A stretch of 41,189 nucleotides of DNA. Origin: Bacteroidota bacterium (GTDB lineage Bacteria; Bacteroidota; Bacteroidia; Bacteroidales; GCA-2748055). The notes under the pieces are model-generated. The model was not told the origin of the DNA. It ran no database searches and was given only the letters and a program-made list of their open reading frames with translations. The stretch spans positions 1 to 41,189 of the forward strand of contig JAAEOI010000445.1 of NCBI GenBank assembly GCA_024244665.1. The letters are read 5' to 3'. Below, piece after piece: positions 7,890-16,608 of the stretch. Position 1 is the stretch's first letter. Every line of letters begins with the position of its first letter. The position numbers were made by a program, and so were the translations under genes.

Positions 7890-8489
7890 ATGAGAAAAGC
7901 TTCACTTGTTGGATTGATCCTTCTTGTAACCATAACTGCCTCGTCGCAGGAAAGAGAGTATAAAACAATGATTGATTTCGATCAGGTAAAGATATCGGGA
8001 CAGGGAGGCCCCTTCATGCAGTTTACTGCTGCTGATGGTGATTTTGCCCATATGATGGGAGGTGGCGTAGCGGTTCTGGTGGGTGATTTCTTTCTTGGAG
8101 GGTATGGACTCGGCCTTACAAACCAGGTTTCTGTGGATCGTCCCGCCTTTTCAGAATATCAGCCGGGAGACAGGCTGACCATTAGTCATGGTGGTTTCTG
8201 GCTGGGTTATGCCCTGTTTGGTGACAGGGCCATCCACATGACCATTTCCTCTATGATAGGATGGGGTGAATTGGGTGTCAGAGGAGAGTTATATCCGGAA
8301 AACCTGTGGCCTGATGGTATTTTTGTGATGAGCCCTACCGTGGAAGTTGAGATGAACCTTACCCAGTTTTTCAGACTGGGCGTAGGTGCCACCTACAATC
8401 TCTACACATTCGTGGATCTTCCCGGATACACCTCGTCTGACTTCTCGGCCCCGGGTGGATTCCTCAGCTTTAAATTTGGTTGGTTTTAG
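7890..8489 (+). CDS. Secreted predicted beta-barrel protein of unknown function
   Basis: A 199-residue protein with a clear signal peptide (MRKASLVGLILLVTITASSQ, cut before Glu). The rest is rich in Gly and aromatics in alternating short strands and ends in Phe (...KFGWF), as outer-membrane barrels usually do. It follows the sigma/anti-sigma pair by 64 nt on the same strand and is ended by the terminator at 8534-8568, so it may be a target or an output of that sigma system. I do not recognise the family. Confidence 0.78.
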   Translation: MRKASLVGLILLVTITASSQEREYKTMIDFDQVKISGQGGPFMQFTAADGDFAHMMGGGVAVLVGDFFLGGYGLGLTNQVSVDRPAFSEYQPGDRLTISHGGFWLGYALFGDRAIHMTISSMIGWGELGVRGELYPENLWPDGIFVMSPTVEVEMNLTQFFRLGVGATYNLYTFVDLPGYTSSDFSAPGGFLSFKFGWF

Positions 8490-8533
8490 GAAGTACACTT
8501 ACATATTTCATCCTGTCTGACAGGATTTATCTT

Positions 8534-8568
8534 AAAAAATACCGCCTCTCCAGGGGCGGTATTTTTTT
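8534..8568. terminator. Bidirectional intrinsic terminator
   Basis: AAAAAATACCGCC (8534-8546) pairs perfectly with GGCGGTATTTTTT (8555-8567) around an 8-nt loop, with a T-run on the plus side and an A-run on the other. It ends the sigma-factor transcript and would also stop minus-strand transcription from the debris region. Confidence 0.9.
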
Positions 8569-8569
8569 A

Positions 8570-8808
8570 GTGGTCCACCCTGCCGGGTGCAGATACTCGG
8601 AGGTATCCCATAATCCACCTGGTGATTTGATCTGTGGGTATGTATTCCGGAAGATCACACCGGCATTGTCAGGGTAAGGGGTGTATCGAATTGCTTTTGA
8701 TTCAAACTCTGGAATACTGTATCCAATTATCGTGATCTCACTGAACGGATTTGGGACATTTTGAGAGAGTTTCGGAGCAATATTTGGATCATTAATAACT
8801 TGTGTCAT
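8570..8808 (-). pseudogene. Relic of a T9SS-secreted protein (sorting-tail fragment)
   Basis: The minus-strand reading from an ATG at 8808 begins with a typical start of a type A T9SS C-terminal domain: PKLSQNVPNPFSEITIIGYS, then IPEFESKA. Such tails normally continue for about 60 residues with a YD-x-x-G-x strand and end in a basic strand. Here the homology stops after about 38 residues, near base 8697, and the frame runs into unrelated, more GC-rich sequence that reaches the terminator. There is no passenger domain upstream. I read it as the broken end of a lost secreted protein. The open frame continues to 8527, but that part is probably not protein-coding. Confidence 0.55.
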
Positions 8809-8895
8809 TTCGAAGGAGGATGATTTACTTGAGGGGATTGCCCTTTGGTTTGAACGTCTTGGGTAAGTATTACAAGTATTAATATTATTGGATTT

Positions 8896-9225
8896 TTAAT
8901 TTTCAATATTATTAATGCTAAAGGTGAATTTTTCGTATTGAATTTGTATTACACCATACTCATATGAGAATAGAATTGAATGTATTGGAGAAGTTTCATT
9001 TCCAGGAATCTCAATTACATCGTAATAAGTATGATCCAGAATATCAATAGAGAACTTCCGGCTGTCTTCATCTCTTGCATAGTAAGAGTCTTGGCCAACA
9101 CTATAATTATAGTGCATTACCAATATGTCTTCTTGAGCAGAGTTACTTAAAACAACTTTCAGGGATGTTGAATCATAGCAGTTGTTTAAAACAAGACGAT
9201 AGCGTTTATAGGGGTTTCGGAGCAT
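8896..9225 (-). CDS. Orphan hypothetical protein, AT-rich, possibly a fragment
   Basis: A 109-residue open frame with an ATG at 9225 and an in-frame stop just upstream. It has no signal peptide, membrane helix or motif that I know. The composition (many Tyr, Ser, Asn, Ile, with alternating strands such as IHSILFSYEYGVIQIQYEKF) resembles the C-terminal part of small secreted proteins of Bacteroidota. The DNA is clearly more AT-rich than the flanking operons. It lies between two gene relics, so it may be a leftover C-terminus without its signal sequence. Coding status is uncertain. Confidence 0.4.
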   Translation of the reverse strand: MLRNPYKRYRLVLNNCYDSTSLKVVLSNSAQEDILVMHYNYSVGQDSYYARDEDSRKFSIDILDHTYYDVIEIPGNETSPIHSILFSYEYGVIQIQYEKFTFSINNIEN

Positions 9226-9469
9226 TCTTTTTCAGAATCTTTCTTCTGGTGAATTGTTTTTTTTAATCCCAACCTAACAGCCATGTACTCAACAGCCATA
9301 TAATTGCGATCCAAATACACCGCCACCTTCATTGTTTCAATGTGTGGGAACTCCCTTCTGAGGTAGGCTATTTCATCAGCGGTTCACCTCCAGAATGTGA
9401 TGTATGGGTTCTTGATCTTACGGTCCATCTCCTGCGTGTGATGTATGGGTTCTTGATCTTACGGACCAT
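9186..9469 (-). pseudogene. Broken DNA-binding gene (helix-turn-helix region as in HNH/mobile-element proteins)
   Basis: Starting at ATG 9469 the minus strand reads MVRKIKNPYITRRRWT, then falls out of frame at a 41-bp duplication. The frame that starts in the second copy (ATG 9428) repeats MDRKIKNPYIT, meets a TGA where a Trp codon is expected (AGG TGA ACC against AGA TGG ACC in the first copy), and continues TADEIAYLRREFP, then VAVYLDRNYMAVEYMAVRLG. The W-T-x-D-E-I-x-Y-L ... A-V-x-x-M-A-x-R-L-G-L pattern is the DNA-binding helix pair seen at the start of HNH endonucleases and related mobile proteins. No nuclease part remains. It is a dead fragment. Confidence 0.6.
9396..9464. repeat. 28-bp direct repeat, core of a 41-bp tandem duplication
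   Basis: TGTGATGTATGGGTTCTTGA plus eight more identical bases occurs at 9396-9423 and again at 9437-9464. The 41-bp period includes a further 13 partly diverged bases between the copies. Because 41 is not a multiple of three, the duplication shifts the reading frame of the relic gene. Confidence 0.85.
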
Positions 9470-9472
9470 ATG

Positions 9473-9703
9473 CCTCTTTACGCGATTGTAGGTATTGCAG
9501 ACAATCGGGTAGGACTCAGGCTCCGGCCAGTAGCTTCTGGATTTGTCGAGGATCCTTTTTTAGAACTGATTCGATGCCTGCTGGCTTATCATGATAGTTG
9601 GAATAATCCATCCATCGCGAATTGGAATCACGAAGGCTATGCAGGAGGTAAATTTTACTGACAAATACCATCTTTTTTTACTTACTTTTGAAAAAAAAGG
9701 AGT
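9473..9703. other. Stretch without a confident gene, upstream of rsgA
   Basis: No convincing protein here. On the minus strand a short frame (after a stop near 9560) reads into the relic gene as ...SRSYWPEPESYPIVCNTYN, which could be the debris of a fused upstream partner. Bases 9670-9702 hold a T-run, an A-run and AAGGAG just before the rsgA start. Confidence 0.4.
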
Positions 9704-10630
9704 TTGGAAGAGGGAATCGTCATAAAATCCACAGGCAGTCAGTATTCTGTGAAAACAGAAAACGGAACAGTTGTCCTTTGTAACATCCGTGGTAAATTCA
9801 GAATCAAGGGGATAAGGGCTACCAACCCGGTTGCGGTTGGAGACCGGGTCAGTTTTGAACTGGCAGCAGAAGAGGACTCTGGGACCATTACTTCCATCGG
9901 GAAACGCTCCAATTACATTATTCGCAAGTCCTCAAACCTCTCAAAGGAGTACCAGCTGTTGGCCTGTAATGTGGATCAGGCATGGCTGATGACAAGCCTG
10001 GTATCGCCCAGGACACATACTGCATTTATTGACCGCTTCCTGGTTTCTGCCGAAGCATACAGGATCCCCGTGACTATCATGTTTAATAAAACCGACCTCT
10101 ATGGTGAGGTTGAGATGAAGGAGCTGGCGGAGCTGGAGTATATTTATTCCCGGATCGGGTACCAATCAATGAGATTATCCCTGCAATCGAAGGAGGGCCT
10201 TGAGGAGGTCCGGAGTGAGATGAAGGGAAAGGTTAATGTGATTGCTGGTAATTCGGGTGTTGGTAAATCAACTCTTGTCAATGTCCTCGATCCTTCTTTC
10301 AGGTTGAAAACAGGACATGTTTCGGAAGCCCATCAAACCGGGAAGCACACCACCACCTTTGCTGAAATGTTCGAATTGGAATCGGGGATCAGGATTATTG
10401 ATACTCCCGGAATCAGGGGATTCGGGACTATTGACATTGAAAGGAGTGAACTGTTTCATTTTTTTCCTGAAATTTTCCGGGCAAGTAAAAAGTGCAAATA
10501 TCACAATTGCATCCATTTTAATGAACCAGGCTGCTCGGTAAAGCAGGAGGTGGATTCCGGAAAGATAAGTGAATCAAGGTATCTGAACTACCTGATGATG
10601 CTGGAAGAGGAAGATGGAAAATATCGATAA
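9704..10630 (+). CDS. rsgA: Ribosome biogenesis GTPase RsgA
   Basis: A 308-residue circularly permuted GTPase that checks and matures the 30S subunit. The N-terminal OB fold is followed by the permuted motifs: NKTD (128-131, G4), GNSGVGKST (182-190, G1) and DTPG (233-236, G3). The C-terminal zinc site is complete (C264, C269, H271, C277). The start is a TTG: a TGA lies in frame at 9689-9691 and no ATG or GTG follows until well inside the OB fold, while the TTG gives the expected EEGIVIKSTG N-terminus. AAGGAG ends only one base before it. It heads a plus-strand run reaching to 16608. Confidence 0.96.
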   Translation: MEEGIVIKSTGSQYSVKTENGTVVLCNIRGKFRIKGIRATNPVAVGDRVSFELAAEEDSGTITSIGKRSNYIIRKSSNLSKEYQLLACNVDQAWLMTSLVSPRTHTAFIDRFLVSAEAYRIPVTIMFNKTDLYGEVEMKELAELEYIYSRIGYQSMRLSLQSKEGLEEVRSEMKGKVNVIAGNSGVGKSTLVNVLDPSFRLKTGHVSEAHQTGKHTTTFAEMFELESGIRIIDTPGIRGFGTIDIERSELFHFFPEIFRASKKCKYHNCIHFNEPGCSVKQEVDSGKISESRYLNYLMMLEEEDGKYR

Positions 10631-10688
10631 CTTTTCTGAAGCATATGGAAAATATTTATAAGTTTATGTTCCAACTCACAGTAGTTTG

Positions 10689-13553
10689 ATGATTAAAGAC
10701 AATGTCATATCGGGACTGATCCTGTTTATTATACTTGCGTTAAACGGGCTGACCATCTACAACATCAATAAGCGGTATATCAATTTCATGAGTGAGACCC
10801 TGTTGTCGCAGTCCCAGCTGTGTGGTGAGTATATGGAGAATACCCTCCTGCAGTTTTCAAGCGACATTAACCAGGAACTGGATAAGTATACCTATTCGGA
10901 GATTTTTGGAGACCCTGCCAAATTCAAGGAAGCTACCCAGAGCCTGCGCCTGTTCTACACCAAGTACAGGGATCTGATCACCAATGTTTCGGTGTACGAC
11001 AACAAGAAGAATTTTTATGCCATCTACCTGGCTACAGAGGATAAATTTGGAAAGAGGGATCATTTTATGGTGGATAGTTTTCCAAGGAAATACCAGCTCG
11101 AGCTCAATTCCCGCCACCGGGTCGAACAGAAGGGGAGCGTCCTGAAGTACTACTATCCCTATTTCGGAGAAGATGTGGTCAATGGCAACGTTATGGTGGA
11201 GGTGGATATTGAACGTTTTGCCATGGAGATCTTTGACCTCTACCCCCTGGGTAAAACGGTCACCTGGCAATGGATACTGGATGAAAAGGGAAATGTTATC
11301 CTGGACAACTTTGGTTCAGATTCCATTACAATTAGCCAGATTGGCGAACTGGCTGACAGTGTGGTTCATGAGGCCACGGGGATTACAGAACACCTGTTCG
11401 TGGAAAAGGATGGATCTAAACAGATAATCTACACGGCATACTACCCCCTGAGTATATACTCAAAAAAGATAGGGATTATGTTTTCTGGTGGACGCAGGCA
11501 GTACTTCGATTTCTTTCTGAACAGGAACCTTCAGGTTGCAATCTTCTCCCAGCTGATGATAACCGGACTGGTAGTCTACCTGCTTCTCGGATTGGGAAGG
11601 CAGAAGAAGCGGGAGAAGCGCCTGAAGCTGTCTGAGATTATCCTCAGACAGATTATTGAGTACTACCCGGTGGGCATCATGATCATTGATGATAGAAATA
11701 TTATCCGCAACATCAACAGTGCGGCACAAAAGATGCTTTTCCTTGGTAAATCAGATAACCTGGTGGGTAAGGATTTCAATAAGCAGTTCCTGATCTCCAA
11801 CAAGTACCTGTTAAGCGACGGCCCAAGTCCGTTCCTGGACGATTCCCATTACCTCTATTATGAAAAGGACGGTATAGAGACAGTAATATTCCGCACCGAA
11901 AAGGTAAGCAATATTGGCGGTGAGGAGTTGAAGCTGATTGCCCTGATAGATGTTTCCCCACTGGAAAAGTCAAGGAAGGGTGAGGTAGCTGCCAACAAGG
12001 CTAAATCTGATTTCCTTGCTTTAATGAGCCATGAGATCCGTACCCCGATGAACGGTATTCTGGGGATGGTCAATAACGTGCTTGAGCAGAAAACCACCAA
12101 AGAGCTGAAGAGCAAAATTGAAGTTATCAAAAGCTCGGCGGACCTCCTGATGACTATCATCAATGACATCCTCGATTTCTCCAAGATTGAAGCGGGCCGC
12201 ATGATGCTGGAGGAGATTCCCTTCACCCTTTCGGATGAGCTGGAGCTGGTGGGCGAACTGTTCAGGCCCCTGGCAGAGGAGAAGGGCCTGAAGCTGGAGA
12301 TTGAGATGAGACCTGATGTGCCCAACAAACTCATCGGGGATCCTTTCAGGCTGAGGCAGGTTATATCAAATCTTGTGAGCAATGCCGTGAAATTCACTGA
12401 GAAGGGAAGGATTGTAATAGGAACCACATTGACAGATTCCTATAGAACCCAGGTGAACCTTCTCTTCACTGTGGAAGATTCGGGAATTGGAATCCCGCAG
12501 GACCGGATCAAGGAGATCTTCGGGAGCTATACACAGGCCCGGGGATCGGTTACGCGTAAGTTTGGTGGAACCGGGCTGGGGACTGCAATTGCTAAGCAGT
12601 TGGTTGAGCTTATGCACGGTGAAATCTGGGTCGAAAGCCCCTCGTCATTATCCGGCGATCCGGAATCTCCAGGTTCGAAATTCAGTTTTACCATTGATGC
12701 CTACTCCAACGAGAGAATTCCGAAGGATTTCAATTTTGAAAGCATTACCCGTTTAAGTGATATCAACACCCTGATCCTTACAAAGGAGTCAGATCCATCA
12801 AAAAACAGCATGGCAAGGATGCTGGAGAAGTTCGGATTGAATGTGGTTACCAAGATTTACCAGGAAAGTACGGTGGACAGCGTGATTCATCATATCCAGT
12901 TGAAGGAGCAGGCTTACCAAATGGTGGTCCTTGTGGACAAAAATCAACTGGATGGATTTGCAGTGGCACAAGAGATGCAGAACAAAGAACTCTCAGGTAG
13001 ATATCCCATTGTGCTGGTTAGCTCCAATGATAAAACAGGGAACTATAAAACATGCCGGAAACTTGGTATCGATTACTACCTGATTGAACCTTTCGAAACC
13101 AAGGAGGTATTTGATATCCTGCTGGAAAATTTCCCGGGGATTGAAGACAGGAAGAGCCTTGAACCCATGCTTAATGCTCTGCCCGAGGAACTTTCAATTC
13201 TCCTTGCTGAGGATAACCTGATTAACCAGAAGGTGGCCCAGTCAATATTCAAAAATATTGGGTACGAAATTGACATTGCCCGTAATGGAAAAGAGGCTGT
13301 TGAAATGATGGAAGAGGGGAAGTATGATGTGGTTTTCATGGATCTCCTGATGCCCGAAATGGACGGCTACCATGCTACTATGCAGATCCGGAAATCGGGC
13401 CATACCCTTCCTGTTATCGCCATGTCGGCCGATGAGGATAATGTGACAAGAAAGGCTGCATTTGAGGCAGGGATGAATGATTATGTCATGAAACCTGCCC
13501 GCGTTGAGAACATCAAGCAGCTGCTGATCAAACTATTTTCAACCACCGTATAA
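10689..13553 (+). CDS. Hybrid sensor histidine kinase/response regulator
   Basis: A 954-residue membrane sensor (ATG 10689 preferred to the TTG immediately before). Order of parts: transmembrane helix about 8-27; extracytoplasmic Cache-like sensor about 28-270; second helix about 277-298; PAS-like domain about 310-420; HisKA with phospho-His H448 in [12 protein letters not shown]; HATPase_c about 555-690 ([16 protein letters not shown]); a degenerate receiver about 692-815; an intact receiver about 830-950 with AEDN, phospho-acceptor D885 and K935. The first receiver lacks the acidic pair and has Glu where the conserved Lys should be (IEPF). No DNA-binding output is encoded, so the signal must pass to a separate partner or stay within the protein. 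Confidence 0.92.
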   Translation: MIKDNVISGLILFIILALNGLTIYNINKRYINFMSETLLSQSQLCGEYMENTLLQFSSDINQELDKYTYSEIFGDPAKFKEATQSLRLFYTKYRDLITNVSVYDNKKNFYAIYLATEDKFGKRDHFMVDSFPRKYQLELNSRHRVEQKGSVLKYYYPYFGEDVVNGNVMVEVDIERFAMEIFDLYPLGKTVTWQWILDEKGNVILDNFGSDSITISQIGELADSVVHEATGITEHLFVEKDGSKQIIYTAYYPLSIYSKKIGIMFSGGRRQYFDFFLNRNLQVAIFSQLMITGLVVYLLLGLGRQKKREKRLKLSEIILRQIIEYYPVGIMIIDDRNIIRNINSAAQKMLFLGKSDNLVGKDFNKQFLISNKYLLSDGPSPFLDDSHYLYYEKDGIETVIFRTEKVSNIGGEELKLIALIDVSPLEKSRKGEVAANKAKSDFLALMSHEIRTPMNGILGMVNNVLEQKTTKELKSKIEVIKSSADLLMTIINDILDFSKIEAGRMMLEEIPFTLSDELELVGELFRPLAEEKGLKLEIEMRPDVPNKLIGDPFRLRQVISNLVSNAVKFTEKGRIVIGTTLTDSYRTQVNLLFTVEDSGIGIPQDRIKEIFGSYTQARGSVTRKFGGTGLGTAIAKQLVELMHGEIWVESPSSLSGDPESPGSKFSFTIDAYSNERIPKDFNFESITRLSDINTLILTKESDPSKNSMARMLEKFGLNVVTKIYQESTVDSVIHHIQLKEQAYQMVVLVDKNQLDGFAVAQEMQNKELSGRYPIVLVSSNDKTGNYKTCRKLGIDYYLIEPFETKEVFDILLENFPGIEDRKSLEPMLNALPEELSILLAEDNLINQKVAQSIFKNIGYEIDIARNGKEAVEMMEEGKYDVVFMDLLMPEMDGYHATMQIRKSGHTLPVIAMSADEDNVTRKAAFEAGMNDYVMKPARVENIKQLLIKLFSTTV

Positions 13554-13557
13554 CAAT

Positions 13558-14325
13558 ATGCAATCACACGAATTGGACTACAGGATCATCGGAGATGATA
13601 TCCAGCTTGTAGAAATTGAACTGGATCCTATGGAGACCGTTATTGCCGAGGCAGGATCGATGATGTACATGGATTCGGGTATCAGTTTTGAGACAAAAAT
13701 GGGTGACGGTTCGAACCCCAATCAGGGAATGATGAGTAAGCTCCTCTCAGCGGGGACAAGGGTCCTGACCGGGGAGTCCCTGTTTGTAACCCACTTCACA
13801 AATCGGGGAAGGAGCAAGCAACGGGTAGCTTTTGCTGCTCCCTATCCAGGGAAAATTGTTCCCGTTGACCTGAGCCAACTTGGAGGTTCTCTAGTAGTCC
13901 AGAAGGATGGTTTTCTGTGTGCTGCCAAAGGCACCCGGATCAGCATTACCCTGAACAGGCGGATTGGAAGCGGACTGGTGGGAGGTGAAGGTTTCATCCT
14001 GCAAAAACTGTTGGGAGATGGAAAGGCCTTCATGCATGCCGGTGGAACGGTCATTGAACGCCGCCTGAACGGCGAGACACTGAAGATCGACACGGGTTGT
14101 GTTGTTGCTTATACCCCGGGGATAGACTTTAACATTGAAACCTCCGGTAGTTTGCGGTCCATGGTTTTCGGAGGCGAAGGAATCTTCCTTGCCACGCTGA
14201 GTGGTACCGGGACTGTCTGGCTGCAATCCATGCCCATAAGAAAGCTGATCCAGGCAATCTCACCCTATGGTAAAAATGTCCGCAAGGAGAGCCAGTCCAT
14301 ATTGGGCAATTTTCTTGACCGCTAA
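13558..14325 (+). CDS. AIM24 / TIGR00266 family protein
   Basis: A 255-residue soluble protein made of repeated beta-strands, beginning close to [20 protein letters not shown] and containing the family's [12 protein letters not shown] segment and a Gly-rich core ([22 protein letters not shown]). The family (bacterial TIGR00266, eukaryotic AIM24) has a double-stranded beta-helix fold; its biochemical role is not known. It begins 4 nt after the kinase stop and is followed 17 nt later by mnmH, so it is cotranscribed. No signal peptide or membrane helix is present. Confidence 0.88.
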   Translation: MQSHELDYRIIGDDIQLVEIELDPMETVIAEAGSMMYMDSGISFETKMGDGSNPNQGMMSKLLSAGTRVLTGESLFVTHFTNRGRSKQRVAFAAPYPGKIVPVDLSQLGGSLVVQKDGFLCAAKGTRISITLNRRIGSGLVGGEGFILQKLLGDGKAFMHAGGTVIERRLNGETLKIDTGCVVAYTPGIDFNIETSGSLRSMVFGGEGIFLATLSGTGTVWLQSMPIRKLIQAISPYGKNVRKESQSILGNFLDR

Positions 14326-14342
14326 TAAAACAGACACAGGGT

Positions 14343-15374
14343 TTGGCTGAAGTGGTAAAAATAGAGCAATTCCTTACCCTTGCGGCTATCCATCCTTTGA
14401 TTGATGTAAGGGCCCCTTTGGAATTTGACCAGGGACACATTCCGGGAGCCCTGAATATCCCCCTCTTTTCGGATGAAGAACGCAAAGTGGTTGGTACTGC
14501 CTATAAGCAGATTAACAAAGAGGCGGCCATGTATAAGGGACTTGATTATGCCGGGAAGAAACTAGTGGACCTGGCAAAGGAGGGTGAGAAGAGAGCAGGG
14601 AAGAAGAAAACCCTTCTGGTTCACTGTTGGCGGGGGGGCATGAGAAGCAAAAGCATGGTCTGGCTTTTTGAAACGATGGGAATTAACTGTTACCTGCTGG
14701 AGGGTGGGTATAAAGCTTACCGCTCTTATCTGCACGGGCAATTTGAACAGGCCCTTAATATCCTGGTACTGGGGGGGCGGACAGGCAGTGGGAAAACCGA
14801 TATTCTCCACCACCTCGAAGAGATGGGGGAGCAGATTATTGACCTGGAGGGGCTGGCCCATCATAAGGGCTCTGCATTTGGAGCCCTCGGTGAACATCCC
14901 CAGCCAAGCACCGAGCAGTTTGAGAACAACCTTTTCCAGGCTCTTTCACGGGTTGACAAAAGCAGGCTGATCTGGATAGAGGATGAAAGCCGCAATGTGG
15001 GCAGGTGTGTGATTCCGGGGGAATTTTACCGGCAGATGACGGACAGCAAAATCATATTCCTGGATATTTCCATGGAGTTGAGGGCCGGCCATCTTGTTAA
15101 GCACTATGCCGGTTATGAACCGGAAGAACTGAAGGGGTGCATCGAAAAAATCTCCAAAAGGCTGGGAGGGGACAGGACCCGTGAAGCACTGGAGTCAGTC
15201 GACAGGTCCGATTTCAAAAGTACGGCCATGATCACCCTTCACTATTATGACAAGGCTTATATGTTCTCCCTTGAAAAGAACCACAAATCGCATTTGGTGA
15301 TCAAATCGGACCGGATAGATCCGGATTATAATGCCAGAATCCTTAAAAAATATATCCATGAAGAGCAGAGCTGA
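14343..15374 (+). CDS. mnmH: tRNA 2-selenouridine/geranyl-2-thiouridine synthase MnmH
   Basis: A 343-residue two-domain enzyme (SelU/YbbB). The N-terminal rhodanese domain (about 1-130) opens with LIDVRAPLEFDQGHIPGA and bears the catalytic C95 in HCWRGGMRS. The C-terminal P-loop domain starts at GGRTGSGKT (144-152). MnmH turns 2-thiouridine at tRNA position 34 into 2-selenouridine via a geranylated intermediate, using selenophosphate. The likely start is TTG 14343 (GTG 14352 is an alternative). Its last 17 nt overlap the next gene, which also acts on wobble uridine. No selD (selenophosphate synthase) is in this window, so selenium use must be supported elsewhere. A G7 run at 14632-14638 does not break the frame. 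Confidence 0.94.
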   Translation: MAEVVKIEQFLTLAAIHPLIDVRAPLEFDQGHIPGALNIPLFSDEERKVVGTAYKQINKEAAMYKGLDYAGKKLVDLAKEGEKRAGKKKTLLVHCWRGGMRSKSMVWLFETMGINCYLLEGGYKAYRSYLHGQFEQALNILVLGGRTGSGKTDILHHLEEMGEQIIDLEGLAHHKGSAFGALGEHPQPSTEQFENNLFQALSRVDKSRLIWIEDESRNVGRCVIPGEFYRQMTDSKIIFLDISMELRAGHLVKHYAGYEPEELKGCIEKISKRLGGDRTREALESVDRSDFKSTAMITLHYYDKAYMFSLEKNHKSHLVIKSDRIDPDYNARILKKYIHEEQS

Positions 15375-16608
15375 TTACGAGCTGCTGGCTCCTGCCGGAA
15401 GTTATGAATCACTGGCAGCGGCATCCCAGGGAGGTGCAGATGCGGTCTATTTCGGGATCGAGCAACTGAACATGAGGTCCCGTTCATCAGCAAACTTCAC
15501 AGGTGATGACCTGCCCCGGATTGTATCCGAATCACAGGGCCACGGGATGAAGAGCTATTTAACGGTGAACACCGTGATATTCAACCATGAGCTCATCCAG
15601 ATGCGGAAGATCATCGATCGTGCGGTGGAGCATGGTGTAACTGCGATCATCGCCTCCGATCAGTCGGTGCTGCAGTATTGCAACAGCATGGGAGCCCGGG
15701 TTCACCTCTCCACACAGCTGAATATCAGCAATATAGAAACCTTAAAGTTTTATTCGAAGTTTGCTGAAGTTGCAGTTCTTGCACGGGAACTGGACCTGGA
15801 GCAGGTAAAAGAGATCCATGATGCCATTCAACTTGAGGAGGTGAAGGGTCAGTCGGGCGATCCCTTCCGGATTGAAATATTTGTCCACGGAGCACTCTGT
15901 ATGGCCACATCAGGGAAGTGTTACCTGAGTCTTCATGAGCACAACCATTCGGCCAACCGGGGGGACTGTTTCCAGGTTTGCCGGCGTGGGTACAGGGTGA
16001 CCGATAAGGATAGAGAGGTGGAACTGGATATCGATAACGAATACATCATGTCTCCCAAGGACCTGAAGACCATACACTTTCTGAATAAGGTTCTGGATGC
16101 CGGTGTATCTATCCTGAAGATCGAGGGCCGGGCCCGTTCGGCTGATTATGTGAAAACGGTGACCTCCTGTTATAATGAAGCCATCACTGCCCATGTTGAA
16201 GGAACCTTCACCCGGGAGAAGATAGAAGATTGGGATGCACGGCTTGCCACCGTGTTTAACAGGGGATTCTGGAACGGATATTATCTGGGTCAGCGACTGG
16301 GCGAGTGGAGCGAGGTATATGGATCGGAGGCCACCAGAAAAAAGGTCTACGTGGGTAAAGGGACCAACTATTTCGACCGCATCGGGGTGGTTGAAGTGAC
16401 CCTGCAGGCAGGCAGCCTGAGGGTTGGTGATGAGATTCTGATTACAGGACCCACCACCGGGGTGATTGAGACCACAGTGAAAGAACTAAGGGTTGATGAG
16501 CGTACCGTAGAAGAGGCAAAGAAGGGAGATCAGTGTTCCTTTCCGCTTGACCAGGTGGTCCGCCGCTCCGATAAGGTGTATAAGATGATCTCTACTTCTT
16601 CAGCATAA
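15358..16608 (+). CDS. trhP: Peptidase U32-family tRNA uridine hydroxylase, TrhP/YegQ type
   Basis: A 416-residue protein from ATG 15358, the start that gives the family N-terminus YELLAPAGSYESLAAA. The U32 signature is present at about residues 174-190 (IEIFVHGALC) and the four conserved cysteines C181, C188, C204 and C208 keep the family spacing x6, x15, x3. In characterised members these hold an iron-sulfur cluster. E. coli YegQ (TrhP) and the Bacillus homologues make 5-hydroxyuridine at tRNA position 34; the longer RlhA acts on 23S rRNA. The length here fits TrhP. The start overlaps mnmH by 17 nt, and the 3' end overlaps the convergent kinase gene by 17 bp. Confidence 0.85.
   Translation: MKSRADYELLAPAGSYESLAAASQGGADAVYFGIEQLNMRSRSSANFTGDDLPRIVSESQGHGMKSYLTVNTVIFNHELIQMRKIIDRAVEHGVTAIIASDQSVLQYCNSMGARVHLSTQLNISNIETLKFYSKFAEVAVLARELDLEQVKEIHDAIQLEEVKGQSGDPFRIEIFVHGALCMATSGKCYLSLHEHNHSANRGDCFQVCRRGYRVTDKDREVELDIDNEYIMSPKDLKTIHFLNKVLDAGVSILKIEGRARSADYVKTVTSCYNEAITAHVEGTFTREKIEDWDARLATVFNRGFWNGYYLGQRLGEWSEVYGSEATRKKVYVGKGTNYFDRIGVVEVTLQAGSLRVGDEILITGPTTGVIETTVKELRVDERTVEEAKKGDQCSFPLDQVVRRSDKVYKMISTSSA

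Noticed and set aside
8480..8677. 65-codon plus-strand open frame across the terminator
   Set aside because: It reads through the perfect terminator hairpin and has no recognisable protein features.
9470..9661. 63-codon plus-strand open frame upstream of rsgA
   Set aside because: No homology or ribosome site visible, and it overlaps the relic gene on the other strand.
11858..12427. 189-codon minus-strand open frame
   Set aside because: Antisense to the HisKA/HATPase region of the hybrid kinase; Ser-rich shadow sequence.
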